Assembly (NCBI RefSeq): GCF_001598855.1
Contig: NZ_BCZS01000008.1
Location: forward strand, 1-64,000
DNA from: Pluralibacter gergoviae ATCC 33028 = NBRC 105706
GTDB lineage: Bacteria; Pseudomonadota; Gammaproteobacteria; Enterobacterales; Enterobacteriaceae
Reading direction: 5' to 3'
DNA: 64,000 nt
The translations under genes and the position numbers were made by a program. Below the pieces are notes generated by a model. The model did no database searches and was not told the DNA's origin. It saw only the letters and a program-made list of their open reading frames with translations. This document shows positions 1 to 7,610 of the stretch, one piece after another (the stretch's first letter is position 1; each line of letters opens with the position of its first letter).

Positions 1-1
1 G

Positions 2-2971
2 GGTAAAACGGCGCTGACCTTTGGCCTGGCGAAAGATCTCACCGCAGGCAGCCTGACCACCGGCACCACCACCGTCAGCGACGGCGGCGTGACCGTGAGC
101 GGCGGCGATAAGCCGGTAACCCTGACCAAAGACGGCCTCGACAACGGCGGCAACACCATCACCAACGTCGCCGACGGTAAGGTCGGCGCGGGCAGCACCG
201 ACGCAGTGAACGGCGGGCAGCTCAACACCGTGCAGACCCAGGTCGATAAAGGCATGACCTTTGCCGGGAACAGCGGCGACGCGGTAACGCGCAAACTCGG
301 CGACACCCTGGCGATTAAAGGCGGTCTGGATGCAGACAAGGCCAGCTCCGGCCAGAATGTCATCACCCGCACCACGGCGGACGGTCTGAGCATTGAGCTT
401 GCCAGCGACGCGAACTTTGACAGCGTGAAAACCGGCAATACCACCATCAATGATGGCGGGCTGTCTGTGACCAATCCCGCGTCGGGCTCCAGTGTGAAAG
501 TGACCGGCAGCGGCCTCGACAACGGTGGGAACAAAATCACCAATGTGGCCGACGGTAAGGTTGGAGAGGGCAGCACCGATGCGGTTAACGGCGGCCAGCT
601 GAATGAGGTGAAAACCGTGGCGGGCAAAGGCTGGAACCTGAGCACCCGCAGCGGCGACGCAGTCACCGCCGCGCAGCAGGTGGCTCCGGGCAGCGAGGTG
701 CAGTTTGCCAATCGCGATGGCAACCTGACCGTGACCCCCACCGCTGATGCCAGTGGCAATACCGAGCTGACCTTTGGCCTGGCAAAAGATCTCACCGCAG
801 GCAGCCTCACCACCGGCGGTACGGTGATAAGCGACGGCGGCGTCGTCATCGGTAGCGGAGAGGGGGCCGTCAGCCTGAGCAGCGGCGGCCTGAACAACGG
901 TGGCCATAAAGTCACTAATGTGGCGGACGGCGACATTGCCGCCAACAGCAAGGACGCGGTTAACGGCGGACAAATCAGCAGCCTGGTGAGCAATACCGAG
1001 AGTAAGGGGCTGAACTTCACCGCCAATACCGGCGCGCCGGTGCATAAAGATCTCGGCACGACGCTGGCGGTAACGGGTGCCTATCAGGGCAGCGGTGAAA
1101 CGTCAGGTGAAAACGTCATCACCAAAACCACCGATGACGGGCTGACCATCGAGCTGGCGAAGGATGCCACCTTCAGCAGCATCACCACCGGCAGCAGCGT
1201 GCTGAATAACGGCGGTCTGACCATTGGCGGCGGTGTGGGAACCGTTATCTTAAGCGGCGCGGGCCTTAACAACGGCGGTAACAAAATCATTAACGTCGCG
1301 GCCGGGGAGCTGAGCGAAAACAGCGCCGACGCGGTAAACGGTAGCCAGCTGTACAAGGTCAGCCAGGACGTCAGCAACATCAAAAATGTCACCGACAGCG
1401 GCTGGAATATCTCCACCCAAACCACTCGCGGCGCGCGCGCCAGCGCCCAGGTCTCGCCGACCAGCGGGCTGACCGTGATCAACACAGACGGCAACCTGAG
1501 CATCGTGCAGCAGCGCGACGAGCAGGGCGGCACCGATCTGACCTTCGGTCTGGCGCCGAACCTCACAGCGGACAGCGTCACCACCGGCAATACGACGGTG
1601 AACACCGGCGGCGTGGCGGTGAAAGACGATGCGGGGCACGCCACGGAGGTCTCCGCCTCCGGTATGACGGTCTCCAACGGCAGCGGTCCGTCAACCACGG
1701 TCAATGCCGGGGATGTCACCGTCGGCAATGTTCACGTTGATGGCAGCACCAATACAATCGGCGGGCTCGCCAATACCACCTGGACCGGCACCGCGACCAG
1801 CGGTCAGGCGGCAACGGAAGATCAGCTCAGCCAGGCGATCGGTCAGGTCAATGAGGCGGTCAACAACTCCGGCTGGACCGTAAAAGCGCAATCCGGCAGC
1901 GACGCCAAAATTGCCAATAACGGTTCAGTGCAGTTCACCGGCGCGGATGACAACATCAAAGTGACCCAGACCGGCAAGGACAATAACGGTGTGGTGCAGA
2001 TTGCGTTGAGCAACGATCTGAAGGTCGGCAGCGTCACGGCAGATACCCTTACCGCCGGATCGACCACGGTGAACAACGGCGGTGTCACCATTACCGGAGA
2101 CACCTCGACGGTTACCCTGACGGATAAGGGGCTGGATAACGGTGGGAATAAAATCACTCACGTCAGCGGCGGCCAGCTCACTGCCGACAGTCAGGACGTC
2201 GTGAATGGCTCCCAGCTCTATCAGACCAATCAGCGGGTGGCGAATCTGCAGACTGAGTCGGGCTTCTTCCAGGTCGATACGCCAGCCAAATCCAGGCGGC
2301 CAACCGTTCCCGGGCACAACGCGGCTGCGGGCGGCGCTAACGCGCTGGCCAGCGGCGACAACACGCTGGCGGTGGGTAACGACAGCCGGGCCACCGCCAA
2401 TAACGCCACTGCCGTGGGCAACCGCGCCCAGGCCAGCGCGGAGAGCGCGCTGGCGGTGGGCTACGGTGCGCAGGCCACCCATGCGAACAGCGTCGCGCTG
2501 GGTGCCGGGTCCCGTACCCGCGAGGGTGCCCAGAGCAACTATCAGGCGGCGTTTGTCGGCCAGAGCAGCTCGCTTGGCGAGGTGAATATCGGCTCCCGGA
2601 CCCTCAGCGGCGTGGCGCCGGGGCGTAACGATGATGATGCGGCGAACGTTGCTCAGCTCAAAGCCGGCGTTGCGGCGGCCACCAACTACACCGACAACCG
2701 CTTTGGTCAGGCGATGAGCCACATTGACCATGTCCAGAACAAACTGCGGGCTGGCGTTGCCAGTGCGATGGCGATGGCCGGTCTGCCTCAGGCCTATCAG
2801 CCGGGCGCCAGCATGTTCAGCATGAGTGGCGGCACCTATGCGGGCGAGTCGGCGATGTCGATGGGCTATTCCACCGCGTCGGACAACGGTAAGTGGATCT
2901 ATAAAGCCGCTGCCAGCACTAACACCCGCGATGATACGGGCGCCACCATTGGTATCGGGTATCAGTGGTAA
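2..2971 (+). CDS. Trimeric autotransporter adhesin, C-terminal part (5' end outside window)
   Basis: The reading frame is open from base 2, so the gene continues to the left; 989 codons are visible. The protein is a trimeric (type Vc) surface adhesin of the YadA/SadA kind. The stalk has repeated neck modules of the type GLDNGGNKITNVADG followed by STDAVNGGQLN. A run of YadA-head-like 14-residue repeats (NALASGDNTLAVG, NATAVGNRAQ, SALAVGYGAQ) lies at about 2330-2520. The C-terminal 75 residues contain the left-handed coil (QNKLRAGVASAMAMAGLP) and a four-strand membrane anchor ending in aromatic W (GIGYQW), as expected for outer-membrane insertion. It is the first visible gene of a same-strand cluster encoding a BamE-like lipoprotein, a DUF4019 protein and two IalB proteins. 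Family assignment is certain; ligand is unknown. Confidence 0.95.
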   Translation, partial: GKTALTFGLAKDLTAGSLTTGTTTVSDGGVTVSGGDKPVTLTKDGLDNGGNTITNVADGKVGAGSTDAVNGGQLNTVQTQVDKGMTFAGNSGDAVTRKLGDTLAIKGGLDADKASSGQNVITRTTADGLSIELASDANFDSVKTGNTTINDGGLSVTNPASGSSVKVTGSGLDNGGNKITNVADGKVGEGSTDAVNGGQLNEVKTVAGKGWNLSTRSGDAVTAAQQVAPGSEVQFANRDGNLTVTPTADASGNTELTFGLAKDLTAGSLTTGGTVISDGGVVIGSGEGAVSLSSGGLNNGGHKVTNVADGDIAANSKDAVNGGQISSLVSNTESKGLNFTANTGAPVHKDLGTTLAVTGAYQGSGETSGENVITKTTDDGLTIELAKDATFSSITTGSSVLNNGGLTIGGGVGTVILSGAGLNNGGNKIINVAAGELSENSADAVNGSQLYKVSQDVSNIKNVTDSGWNISTQTTRGARASAQVSPTSGLTVINTDGNLSIVQQRDEQGGTDLTFGLAPNLTADSVTTGNTTVNTGGVAVKDDAGHATEVSASGMTVSNGSGPSTTVNAGDVTVGNVHVDGSTNTIGGLANTTWTGTATSGQAATEDQLSQAIGQVNEAVNNSGWTVKAQSGSDAKIANNGSVQFTGADDNIKVTQTGKDNNGVVQIALSNDLKVGSVTADTLTAGSTTVNNGGVTITGDTSTVTLTDKGLDNGGNKITHVSGGQLTADSQDVVNGSQLYQTNQRVANLQTESGFFQVDTPAKSRRPTVPGHNAAAGGANALASGDNTLAVGNDSRATANNATAVGNRAQASAESALAVGYGAQATHANSVALGAGSRTREGAQSNYQAAFVGQSSSLGEVNIGSRTLSGVAPGRNDDDAANVAQLKAGVAAATNYTDNRFGQAMSHIDHVQNKLRAGVASAMAMAGLPQAYQPGASMFSMSGGTYAGESAMSMGYSTASDNGKWIYKAAASTNTRDDTGATIGIGYQW
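134..2160 (+). repeat. Modular stalk repeats of the trimeric adhesin
   Basis: The neck motif coding for GL(D/N)NGG(N/H) starts at 134, 512, 887 and 1262, a period of 375-378 bp (about 125 residues). A degenerate version (GLANTTWTGTATSG) follows near 1768, and a last good copy lies near 2129. Between necks the modules alternate GWNLST and GMTF/GLNF-type strands. This is the coding pattern of stalk elongation by unequal recombination. Confidence 0.85.
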
Positions 2972-3002
2972 GTCTGCGGCCTTAACTGGAGTGAGAGTAT
3001 TT

Positions 3003-3422
3003 ATGAAAACAACACATTTTCGCCGGCTGACCCTGACGCTCGGCGCATGCCTGCTGATGGCCGGCTGCACCATGCACACCAGCCGCAACATCAGCGACAG
3101 CGGCAAGCCGGAACAGATCATTTATCCCGATCCGGACAGCAAAGTCGCCATGGGGCAAAAAGAGGGGAGCTATCCGGACGGTGCGGCGCTGGCCAAACTG
3201 CGCCCGGGCATGACCAAAGCCCAGGTGCGCCAGCTCATTGGGTCGCCGCACTTTAAAGAGGGGTTCTATTTCGTGCGCGAGTGGGACTATATCTTCCACT
3301 TCCCGAGCAATGGCCTTGTGCGTACCTGTCAGTTTAAGGTGGTGTTTGATAAGGATTATCTCGCACAGCATTATTACTGGAGGGATGAGGCCTGCAGCGT
3401 ATTTGTCAAAAAAGCGATGTAA
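3003..3422 (+). CDS. BamE/OmlA-like outer-membrane lipoprotein, adhesin-associated
   Basis: 139 residues. A type II signal peptide ends in the lipobox LLMAGC (Cys22), with Thr at +2, which predicts sorting to the outer membrane. The mature part has the SmpA/OmlA (BamE) pattern: LRPGMTKAQVRQLIGSPHF, followed by a WDYIFHF strand and a C-terminal CQFKVVFDKD strand. The start is chosen at the ATG preceded by GGAGTGAGAG; longer readings run back into the adhesin gene. It begins 31 bp after the adhesin stop, so it is probably cotranscribed. From established knowledge, trimeric adhesins are often encoded with a lipoprotein that helps surface display (SadB for SadA; TpgA, which also has an OmlA/SmpA domain, for Ata). 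A chaperone or anchoring role here is inference. Confidence 0.8.
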   Translation: MKTTHFRRLTLTLGACLLMAGCTMHTSRNISDSGKPEQIIYPDPDSKVAMGQKEGSYPDGAALAKLRPGMTKAQVRQLIGSPHFKEGFYFVREWDYIFHFPSNGLVRTCQFKVVFDKDYLAQHYYWRDEACSVFVKKAM

Positions 3423-3486
3423 GGACTCTCTGTCCGCATAACTGAATCGTAGCGGTGCAGAATATATTCCTGCTGCGATGACCTGA

Positions 3487-3521
3487 GCGTGGGCCCTGCG
3501 GTCCACGCGCACTACTTTTTG
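3487..3521 (+). terminator. Possible Rho-independent terminator
   Basis: A 9-bp stem with one G-U pair (3487-3495 with 3500-3508) and a 4-nt loop is followed after a few bases by TTTTT. It sits between the lipoprotein gene and the DUF4019 gene and may partly separate their expression. Confidence 0.45.
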
Positions 3522-3539
3522 TTAATTAAGTGAGTCGTT

Positions 3540-4073
3540 ATGAATAAATCCCTGAAAATCGTGGCCGGTATGGCTGCACTGGTGCTTTTGGCCTGCGCGG
3601 GATATGGGGTCAACCACTATTATACGCAACCTTCAGCACAGGCGACCACTGCCGAGGCGGCCGCCCCAGACAATACGCCTTTCCCGGAGGCGAAGCTGGA
3701 GGATATTACCCTGCAAATTCATCAGGTAGCTGACAATGTGGTCCATGATATTGATACTTATGACCCGGTTAAAATCGGCCAGGTTTGGGACGCCGCCTCT
3801 GATCTTGCTAAAAGGAACCTGCCCCGCAATACATTTATTAATAGCGTAACTGCGATACATCAGGAGTTAGGCAGTCTGGTCAATCGCCAGTACGTGAATA
3901 CGCTTTATAAAAACTTTCCCGGTACCGCCGATATCCCTGCCGGGCAGTATATTACCGTGAATTATTTGACGCAGTTCAGCAATGAAAAAAAAACGCGTAA
4001 AGAGGCAGTTGTTTTTATCTTTCTGAATAAACAGTGGCGAATGGCGGATTACAGTATTTTAAATAATATGTAA
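3540..4073 (+). CDS. DUF4019 domain exported protein
   Basis: 177 residues. An N-terminal hydrophobic segment (about residues 7-25, ending near CAGYGVN) could be a signal anchor or an uncleaved signal. A low-complexity Ala/Thr/Pro linker follows, then a globular domain from about residue 50. The pattern WDAASDLAKR, HQELGSLVNRQY, PAGQYITVNYLTQF, EAVVFIF and QWRMADYSI fits the DUF4019 family, in which the last strands resemble a small SnoaL/cystatin-like sheet. The function of DUF4019 is unknown. It has lower GC than its neighbours. It sits between the adhesin lipoprotein and two IalB proteins, so a role in the envelope alongside the adhesin is plausible but inferred. Confidence 0.65.
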   Translation: MNKSLKIVAGMAALVLLACAGYGVNHYYTQPSAQATTAEAAAPDNTPFPEAKLEDITLQIHQVADNVVHDIDTYDPVKIGQVWDAASDLAKRNLPRNTFINSVTAIHQELGSLVNRQYVNTLYKNFPGTADIPAGQYITVNYLTQFSNEKKTRKEAVVFIFLNKQWRMADYSILNNM

Positions 4074-4146
4074 GTGCCTGCTGAACCCTCAAATACATAG
4101 CGTTATCCGCACAATGCAACCACCAGGGTATTTACGGAGTAATAAC

Positions 4147-4692
4147 ATGCCGCAATGGCAATACGTACTGTCAGCGCTGCTGATAGCCGCGGGCACTCTG
4201 CTGACCACTGCACAAGGTGCTTCGCATGAGCACTGGAGTATTGCTCAGGCGCGCGAGAGGCCCTTGCAGATTGAGTCCTGGGTACTGGACTGTACCGGTG
4301 CGCAGCAGCCTTGCCAGGTCTTTCAGGAGTTGACCCGCACCGACACCGGCAGGCGCGCGCTGCTGGTCAAATTTGTCCCCTCCGGCATGAAAAAAGTGCG
4401 CATGATCGTCGGGACGCCGTTGGGCGTGAATCTGGAGAACGGCGTGGCCTTTACGCCGGATCACAACCTCCTGCCTACGGTACTCCCTTTCAGCGGCTGT
4501 CTCCATGAGGGGTGCCTCGCCGAGGCTAACATTGACGGAGCCCGGGCGGTCGAGGGCCTGACCAGCATGGATATTCGCTATCTGCAGGGGCAGACGCCCG
4601 TCAATTTTTCCCTGAATCTGAAGGGATTATCTGCTGCGCTGACGATGGCCCAGCGTCACTTTGAGCGTCACGCATCGGGAACTGAGCAATGA
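4147..4692 (+). CDS. IalB-family (invasion-associated locus B) exported protein
   Basis: 181 residues from the ATG preceded by GGAG (an in-frame ATG 33 bp earlier lacks a good ribosome site). A cleavable Sec signal peptide (LLIAAGTLLTTAQGAS) is followed by IalB-like features: WVLDC near the start, the LGVNLENGVAF strand pair and the paired cysteines of FSGCLHEGC. IalB is a small periplasmic or surface protein first linked to erythrocyte invasion in Bartonella; its molecular function is unclear. It overlaps the next gene, a second IalB protein, by 4 bp (ATGA), so the pair is translationally coupled. Family call is good; role next to a trimeric adhesin is inference. Confidence 0.7.
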   Translation: MPQWQYVLSALLIAAGTLLTTAQGASHEHWSIAQARERPLQIESWVLDCTGAQQPCQVFQELTRTDTGRRALLVKFVPSGMKKVRMIVGTPLGVNLENGVAFTPDHNLLPTVLPFSGCLHEGCLAEANIDGARAVEGLTSMDIRYLQGQTPVNFSLNLKGLSAALTMAQRHFERHASGTEQ

Positions 4693-5252
4693 AAGGAATA
4701 GGGGGAGTTGCGCTGCTGCCGGTGGCGCTGGTGATAGGATGTCTCGCAGGCTACGCCTTGAGCAGATCCGCTGCGCCCGTCGCGAGCGTGCAGACTGCGG
4801 CGCCGAAGGCCAATCGCCCGGACGCGCTCGATGCCCGCTATCAATCCTGGCACCTGAACTGCGCCTCCCGCGGCCCGGAGAGCGCACCCTGTGAGGTCTC
4901 CGCTTCCCTCGTGGAGCAGGGCCGGACGCTGGGCAACATTACGCTGGTCCCCAATCCGCACGGCGCGAAGCTGATGCTGCGATTGCCGCTGGGAATTGAC
5001 GTTCAGTCCGGAGTGATATTTACCCTGCTGGGTCGGAAAACGGAAGGCAGTAAGCAACTGAGCGTCAGCCGCTGCGACGCCGAAGGCTGTCTGAGTATTC
5101 TGGATCTCCCCCAGCCGCTGTTTAACAGCCTTAGCGAAATTGGCGAGATCAGAACCCGGGTCAGAATGCTGCACAACGGCCCGCAGATAACGCTGAACTG
5201 TTCCGCAGCCGGTCTGGCACCCGCCCTGCTGGCGATGAATGCGTGGCAGTAG
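4689..5252 (+). CDS. Second IalB-family exported protein
   Basis: 187 residues. The start ATG overlaps the stop of the previous IalB gene. The N-terminal hydrophobic segment (about residues 5-25) ends in a small-residue stretch and may remain as a membrane anchor. The body shows WHLNCASRG, LPLGIDVQSGVIF and the cysteine pair SRCDAEGC, all matching positions in the upstream paralogue, so the two arose by an old duplication (low overall identity). The last cysteine (LNCSAAGL) has no counterpart upstream. This is the last gene of the adhesin cluster; no clear terminator follows. Confidence 0.68.
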   Translation: MKGIGGVALLPVALVIGCLAGYALSRSAAPVASVQTAAPKANRPDALDARYQSWHLNCASRGPESAPCEVSASLVEQGRTLGNITLVPNPHGAKLMLRLPLGIDVQSGVIFTLLGRKTEGSKQLSVSRCDAEGCLSILDLPQPLFNSLSEIGEIRTRVRMLHNGPQITLNCSAAGLAPALLAMNAWQ

Positions 5253-5353
5253 GGCATTAACGGGAGGACTGAGGCTGAGAGCCTGCACACAAATTTGCGT
5301 CATTGCCTGAATTTGCTATGTTCGATTTAACGTCAAAACCAGGTTAATTATGG

Positions 5354-5656
5354 ATGAAAAAGAGTGGCAGGCTCTGGCTAACGAACTGGTTTGGTCTGTA
5401 CAGGGATGATGGAAGTATTGATGATTATATTTTTATCAGCGGTGTACGGCGCTCAAACGTCAGGATACATCCTCTAAGGCCGGATGGCTCCGGTACGTCG
5501 TGGGGCTGTATTACCTTCTTCCGAAGTATCGAGTTCAGCGCATTTCGCAATTCCTTACTCAGGATACAGAAGTGCAAGGTTAATGGTACAAATTTGATGG
5601 CATATGGAATAGTGACGGTAAAAGGTTCAGTTACGGGGCCATGTTATGTCAGGTAA
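5354..5656 (+). CDS. DUF2778 (Tlde1-like) L,D-transpeptidase effector domain, N-terminally truncated
   Basis: 100 residues. The core WFGLYRDDGSIDDYIF, RIHP and SGTSWGCITF matches the C-terminal half of DUF2778 proteins, the family of the type VI secretion effector Tlde1. Tlde1 cuts and exchanges peptidoglycan stems using a His and a Cys (the H of IHP and the C of WGC here). Known members are about 160-180 residues and carry an additional N-terminal strand set; that part is missing and the bases upstream do not encode it in any frame. It overlaps a small membrane-protein gene by 11 bp. No T6SS genes are in the window. It is either a remnant or an unusually short orphan effector; catalytic residues are intact. 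Confidence 0.6.
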   Translation: MKKSGRLWLTNWFGLYRDDGSIDDYIFISGVRRSNVRIHPLRPDGSGTSWGCITFFRSIEFSAFRNSLLRIQKCKVNGTNLMAYGIVTVKGSVTGPCYVR

Positions 5657-5906
5657 AAAACGCCTCTATCCGCTGCTTTGGGTTGTCATCACGCTTTGTC
5701 TGATCAGAAGCCGAATCCTGCTCGGCGTGGCTGATGAAATACTCGTCTCTATCGATCGGACGTGCAGGACTTTATCCATGCAATGTACCGGCAGCGATTA
5801 CAATTCAGCGCTGCTGGTCACCGCGCTGATTATTAATGGTATCGCGGGGTTCATACTGGTTAGCATTATTGCGAAGATTGTTCATACGGTGCGAAAAACA
5901 TCTTAA
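5646..5906 (+). CDS. Small two-helix membrane protein, candidate immunity partner of the Tlde1-like gene
   Basis: 86 residues with two hydrophobic segments (about residues 8-27 and 55-78) separated by a short loop with two cysteines (DRTCRTLSMQCTGS). It starts 11 bp inside the DUF2778 gene, so translation is coupled. Tlde1-type effectors are normally followed by an immunity gene for a membrane or periplasmic protein, which is the reason for the call. No sequence motif proves it. If the effector is dead, this gene may be retained by chance. Confidence 0.45.
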   Translation: MSGKKRLYPLLWVVITLCLIRSRILLGVADEILVSIDRTCRTLSMQCTGSDYNSALLVTALIINGIAGFILVSIIAKIVHTVRKTS

Positions 5907-5987
5907 GAGTTCGCCAGAACGCATTGGATACTTAAGGCGTAAAACGTGCTCCTCAGGCGGTAAGCGGCATCAAACGCCCGGTTGCTG

Positions 5988-6022
5988 CGGCCGGCGCAAG
6001 CGAAGCGCCGCCCGGCATAAGG
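5988..6022. repeat. REP-like palindromic element
   Basis: The core GCAAGCGAAGCGCCG flanked by CCGGC and CCCGGC is the same unit as at 51934-51959. Typical extragenic palindrome of enterobacteria, lying between convergent genes. Confidence 0.6.
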
Positions 6023-6027
6023 GCCAT

Positions 6028-6057
6028 GCCGGTATCTGACCCCTCGCGGATACCGGC
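6028..6057. terminator. Hairpin between convergent genes
   Basis: Perfect 9-bp inverted repeat GCCGGTATC / GATACCGGC with a 12-nt loop. There is no strong T tract. It may end transcription from both sides together with the REP-like unit next to it. Confidence 0.4.
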
Positions 6058-6069
6058 TTATCATCGTAC

Positions 6070-6501
6070 TCACCCCACCTCAATCTCCTCAATCCCCAAA
6101 TGGTGCGCCATCTCGCGCAGGATAATCAGGTAGCCGTAAAAGTGCGGATCGTCGGCAAACTCTCCCTCGCGCAGCGGGCTGCCGGAAATAACGTCCGCCA
6201 CCCGGTTAAAGAGATCCTCTAGCCGGCACTGCGTCAGCGTCCCTTCCGCTCCGGCGATGCGGGCGATCTCGCGCAGGGTGTCGTCGGCGCAGGTGAAGCG
6301 TTCACTCACGCCGTGCAGCGCCGGGGTTGCCTGGATGCAGTCTTCAACGGCGGCGATCGCCAGCTCGACTTCATAGGGCGTGGGGCGCGGCGGGTGGCGG
6401 AAATAGTGCCCGGCGATCGCGGCGTAGCCTATCGGCAGGGCGATGGCCGGCTGGCTAAACTGCAGACTGTTTTCGCCGATTGAAAAGGTGGGCTCGTCCA
6501 T
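6070..6501 (-). CDS. Hypothetical cytoplasmic protein
   Basis: 143 residues from an ATG with GAGG 7 bases upstream; a longer reading (start at 6564) lacks a ribosome site. No signal peptide or membrane segment. The composition is acidic, with a central helical-looking part (VELAIAAVEDCIQ) and a C-terminal EMAHHLGIEEIEVG. I do not recognise the family. It lies 75 bp downstream of, and in the same direction as, the LysR regulator gene, so the two may share a transcript. This hints at a link with the divergent MFS/M20 operon, but nothing in the sequence shows it. Confidence 0.55.
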   Translation of the reverse strand: MDEPTFSIGENSLQFSQPAIALPIGYAAIAGHYFRHPPRPTPYEVELAIAAVEDCIQATPALHGVSERFTCADDTLREIARIAGAEGTLTQCRLEDLFNRVADVISGSPLREGEFADDPHFYGYLIILREMAHHLGIEEIEVG

Positions 6502-6576
6502 AAGTGCCTCGCGGGTCAGAGTGTCAAAAACGTGAAAATCTACTATAGCCCCGGAAATAGCCAAAAGATACCGGAG

Positions 6577-7485
6577 CTACCACGCGTAGCTCCGGCACGC
6601 TTCGCGCAGCAGGTCCAGGAACCGGCGGGCGTTAGTGGTCATCGCCGACTTCTGCGACCACACCGCGCAGTACTGGGCGGCGGGAAGCTGGCTGATGGGC
6701 AGCGTCACCAGTTTGTCCGCCATCTGCAGCGGGCTTGCCGCGGCGCGGGCGACGATGGTCAGATAATCGGAACCCAGCACCATATTCATTCCTGTTATCA
6801 CCGAGTCGGTGCGCAGCGGCGTCACCGAAATCTGCCGGTAAAAGTGCGCCAGCTCGTTTTGCAGATGATGGTAGTAGCCCTCCGTGGACTCCGGCAGCAG
6901 CCATCTGGCATCTTTCAGCGCGAACAGATCGCGCTCCTGCGCGTGTGGGTGACCTTTGCGGGCGATCACGCAGAAGGGGGCGGTAAACAGCGGCTCGATC
7001 ATTACGCCCTCCGGCGGCCGCATCGGATCGATGCTGCCGATAGCCAGATCGGTTTCGCCGCTGCGGATGCCGGGCAGCAGGGAGTTGAGCTGTCCCTCCC
7101 TGACCGTCAGCGTCACCTGGGGCAGCGCACTCTTATAGGTTTGCGCGATCTGCGGAAATACCGTCAGCGAGATAAGCGACGACAGGCCGACGGTCAGGCG
7201 ACCGTGGGTGAAGTAATTTATCTGCTCCACCTCTTCGGCGGCCCGGCGCAGCTCCTCCATGATCCATTCAGTGCGGCGGGAGAAGGCCAGCCCGGCTTCG
7301 GTCAGCGTCACACCTTCGCTGCTGCGCAAAAAAAGCTGCGTGCCTAAAGTTTGCTCCAGCTCACGCAGCGTGCGGCTTAACCCGGGCTGAGTGACGCCGA
7401 GCTCCCTCGCCGCCGAGCGTACGCTGCCTCTGCGGGCTACGGCTCTGAACGCCTGCAATTGCGCCGTTTTGGGTAAATATTTCAT
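6577..7485 (-). CDS. LysR-family transcriptional regulator
   Basis: 302 residues, normal LTTR length. The N-terminal winged helix-turn-helix spans about residues 8-67 (SVRSAARELGVTQPGLSRTL, then GTQLFLRSSEGVTLTEAG). The effector-binding domain begins near residue 92 (GRLTVGLSSLISLTVFPQI). Its general pattern, including MNMVLGSDYLTIVAR, is of the AbgR/TdcA-like type. It is divergent from an MFS transporter and an M20 amidohydrolase, the usual layout for an LTTR that controls its neighbour in response to the transported compound. The inducer is unknown. Confidence 0.9.
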   Translation of the reverse strand: MKYLPKTAQLQAFRAVARRGSVRSAARELGVTQPGLSRTLRELEQTLGTQLFLRSSEGVTLTEAGLAFSRRTEWIMEELRRAAEEVEQINYFTHGRLTVGLSSLISLTVFPQIAQTYKSALPQVTLTVREGQLNSLLPGIRSGETDLAIGSIDPMRPPEGVMIEPLFTAPFCVIARKGHPHAQERDLFALKDARWLLPESTEGYYHHLQNELAHFYRQISVTPLRTDSVITGMNMVLGSDYLTIVARAAASPLQMADKLVTLPISQLPAAQYCAVWSQKSAMTTNARRFLDLLREACRSYAW

Positions 7486-7610
7486 CCTTTTCCCTATAAC
7501 AAAAATGCATCGCCTATAAAAAAACTACATCTTCCCGCGATCCGGGTAAAGCCATAATCTTTTTGCTGCTATGCGCAACCGTTCCTTTCCCTTGCCTCAG
7601 GATGCGAAGA

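Noticed and set aside
134-2160. Regularly spaced repeats considered as a CRISPR array
   Set aside because: The period is about 375 bp, the repeats are in frame and encode the adhesin stalk; no 24-47-bp repeats with unique spacers anywhere in the window.
1925-3121. Long minus-strand open frame opposite the adhesin and lipoprotein genes
   Set aside because: It is the complement of a repeat-rich, GC-rich coding sequence; no domain, no ribosome site, and the plus strand is clearly the adhesin.
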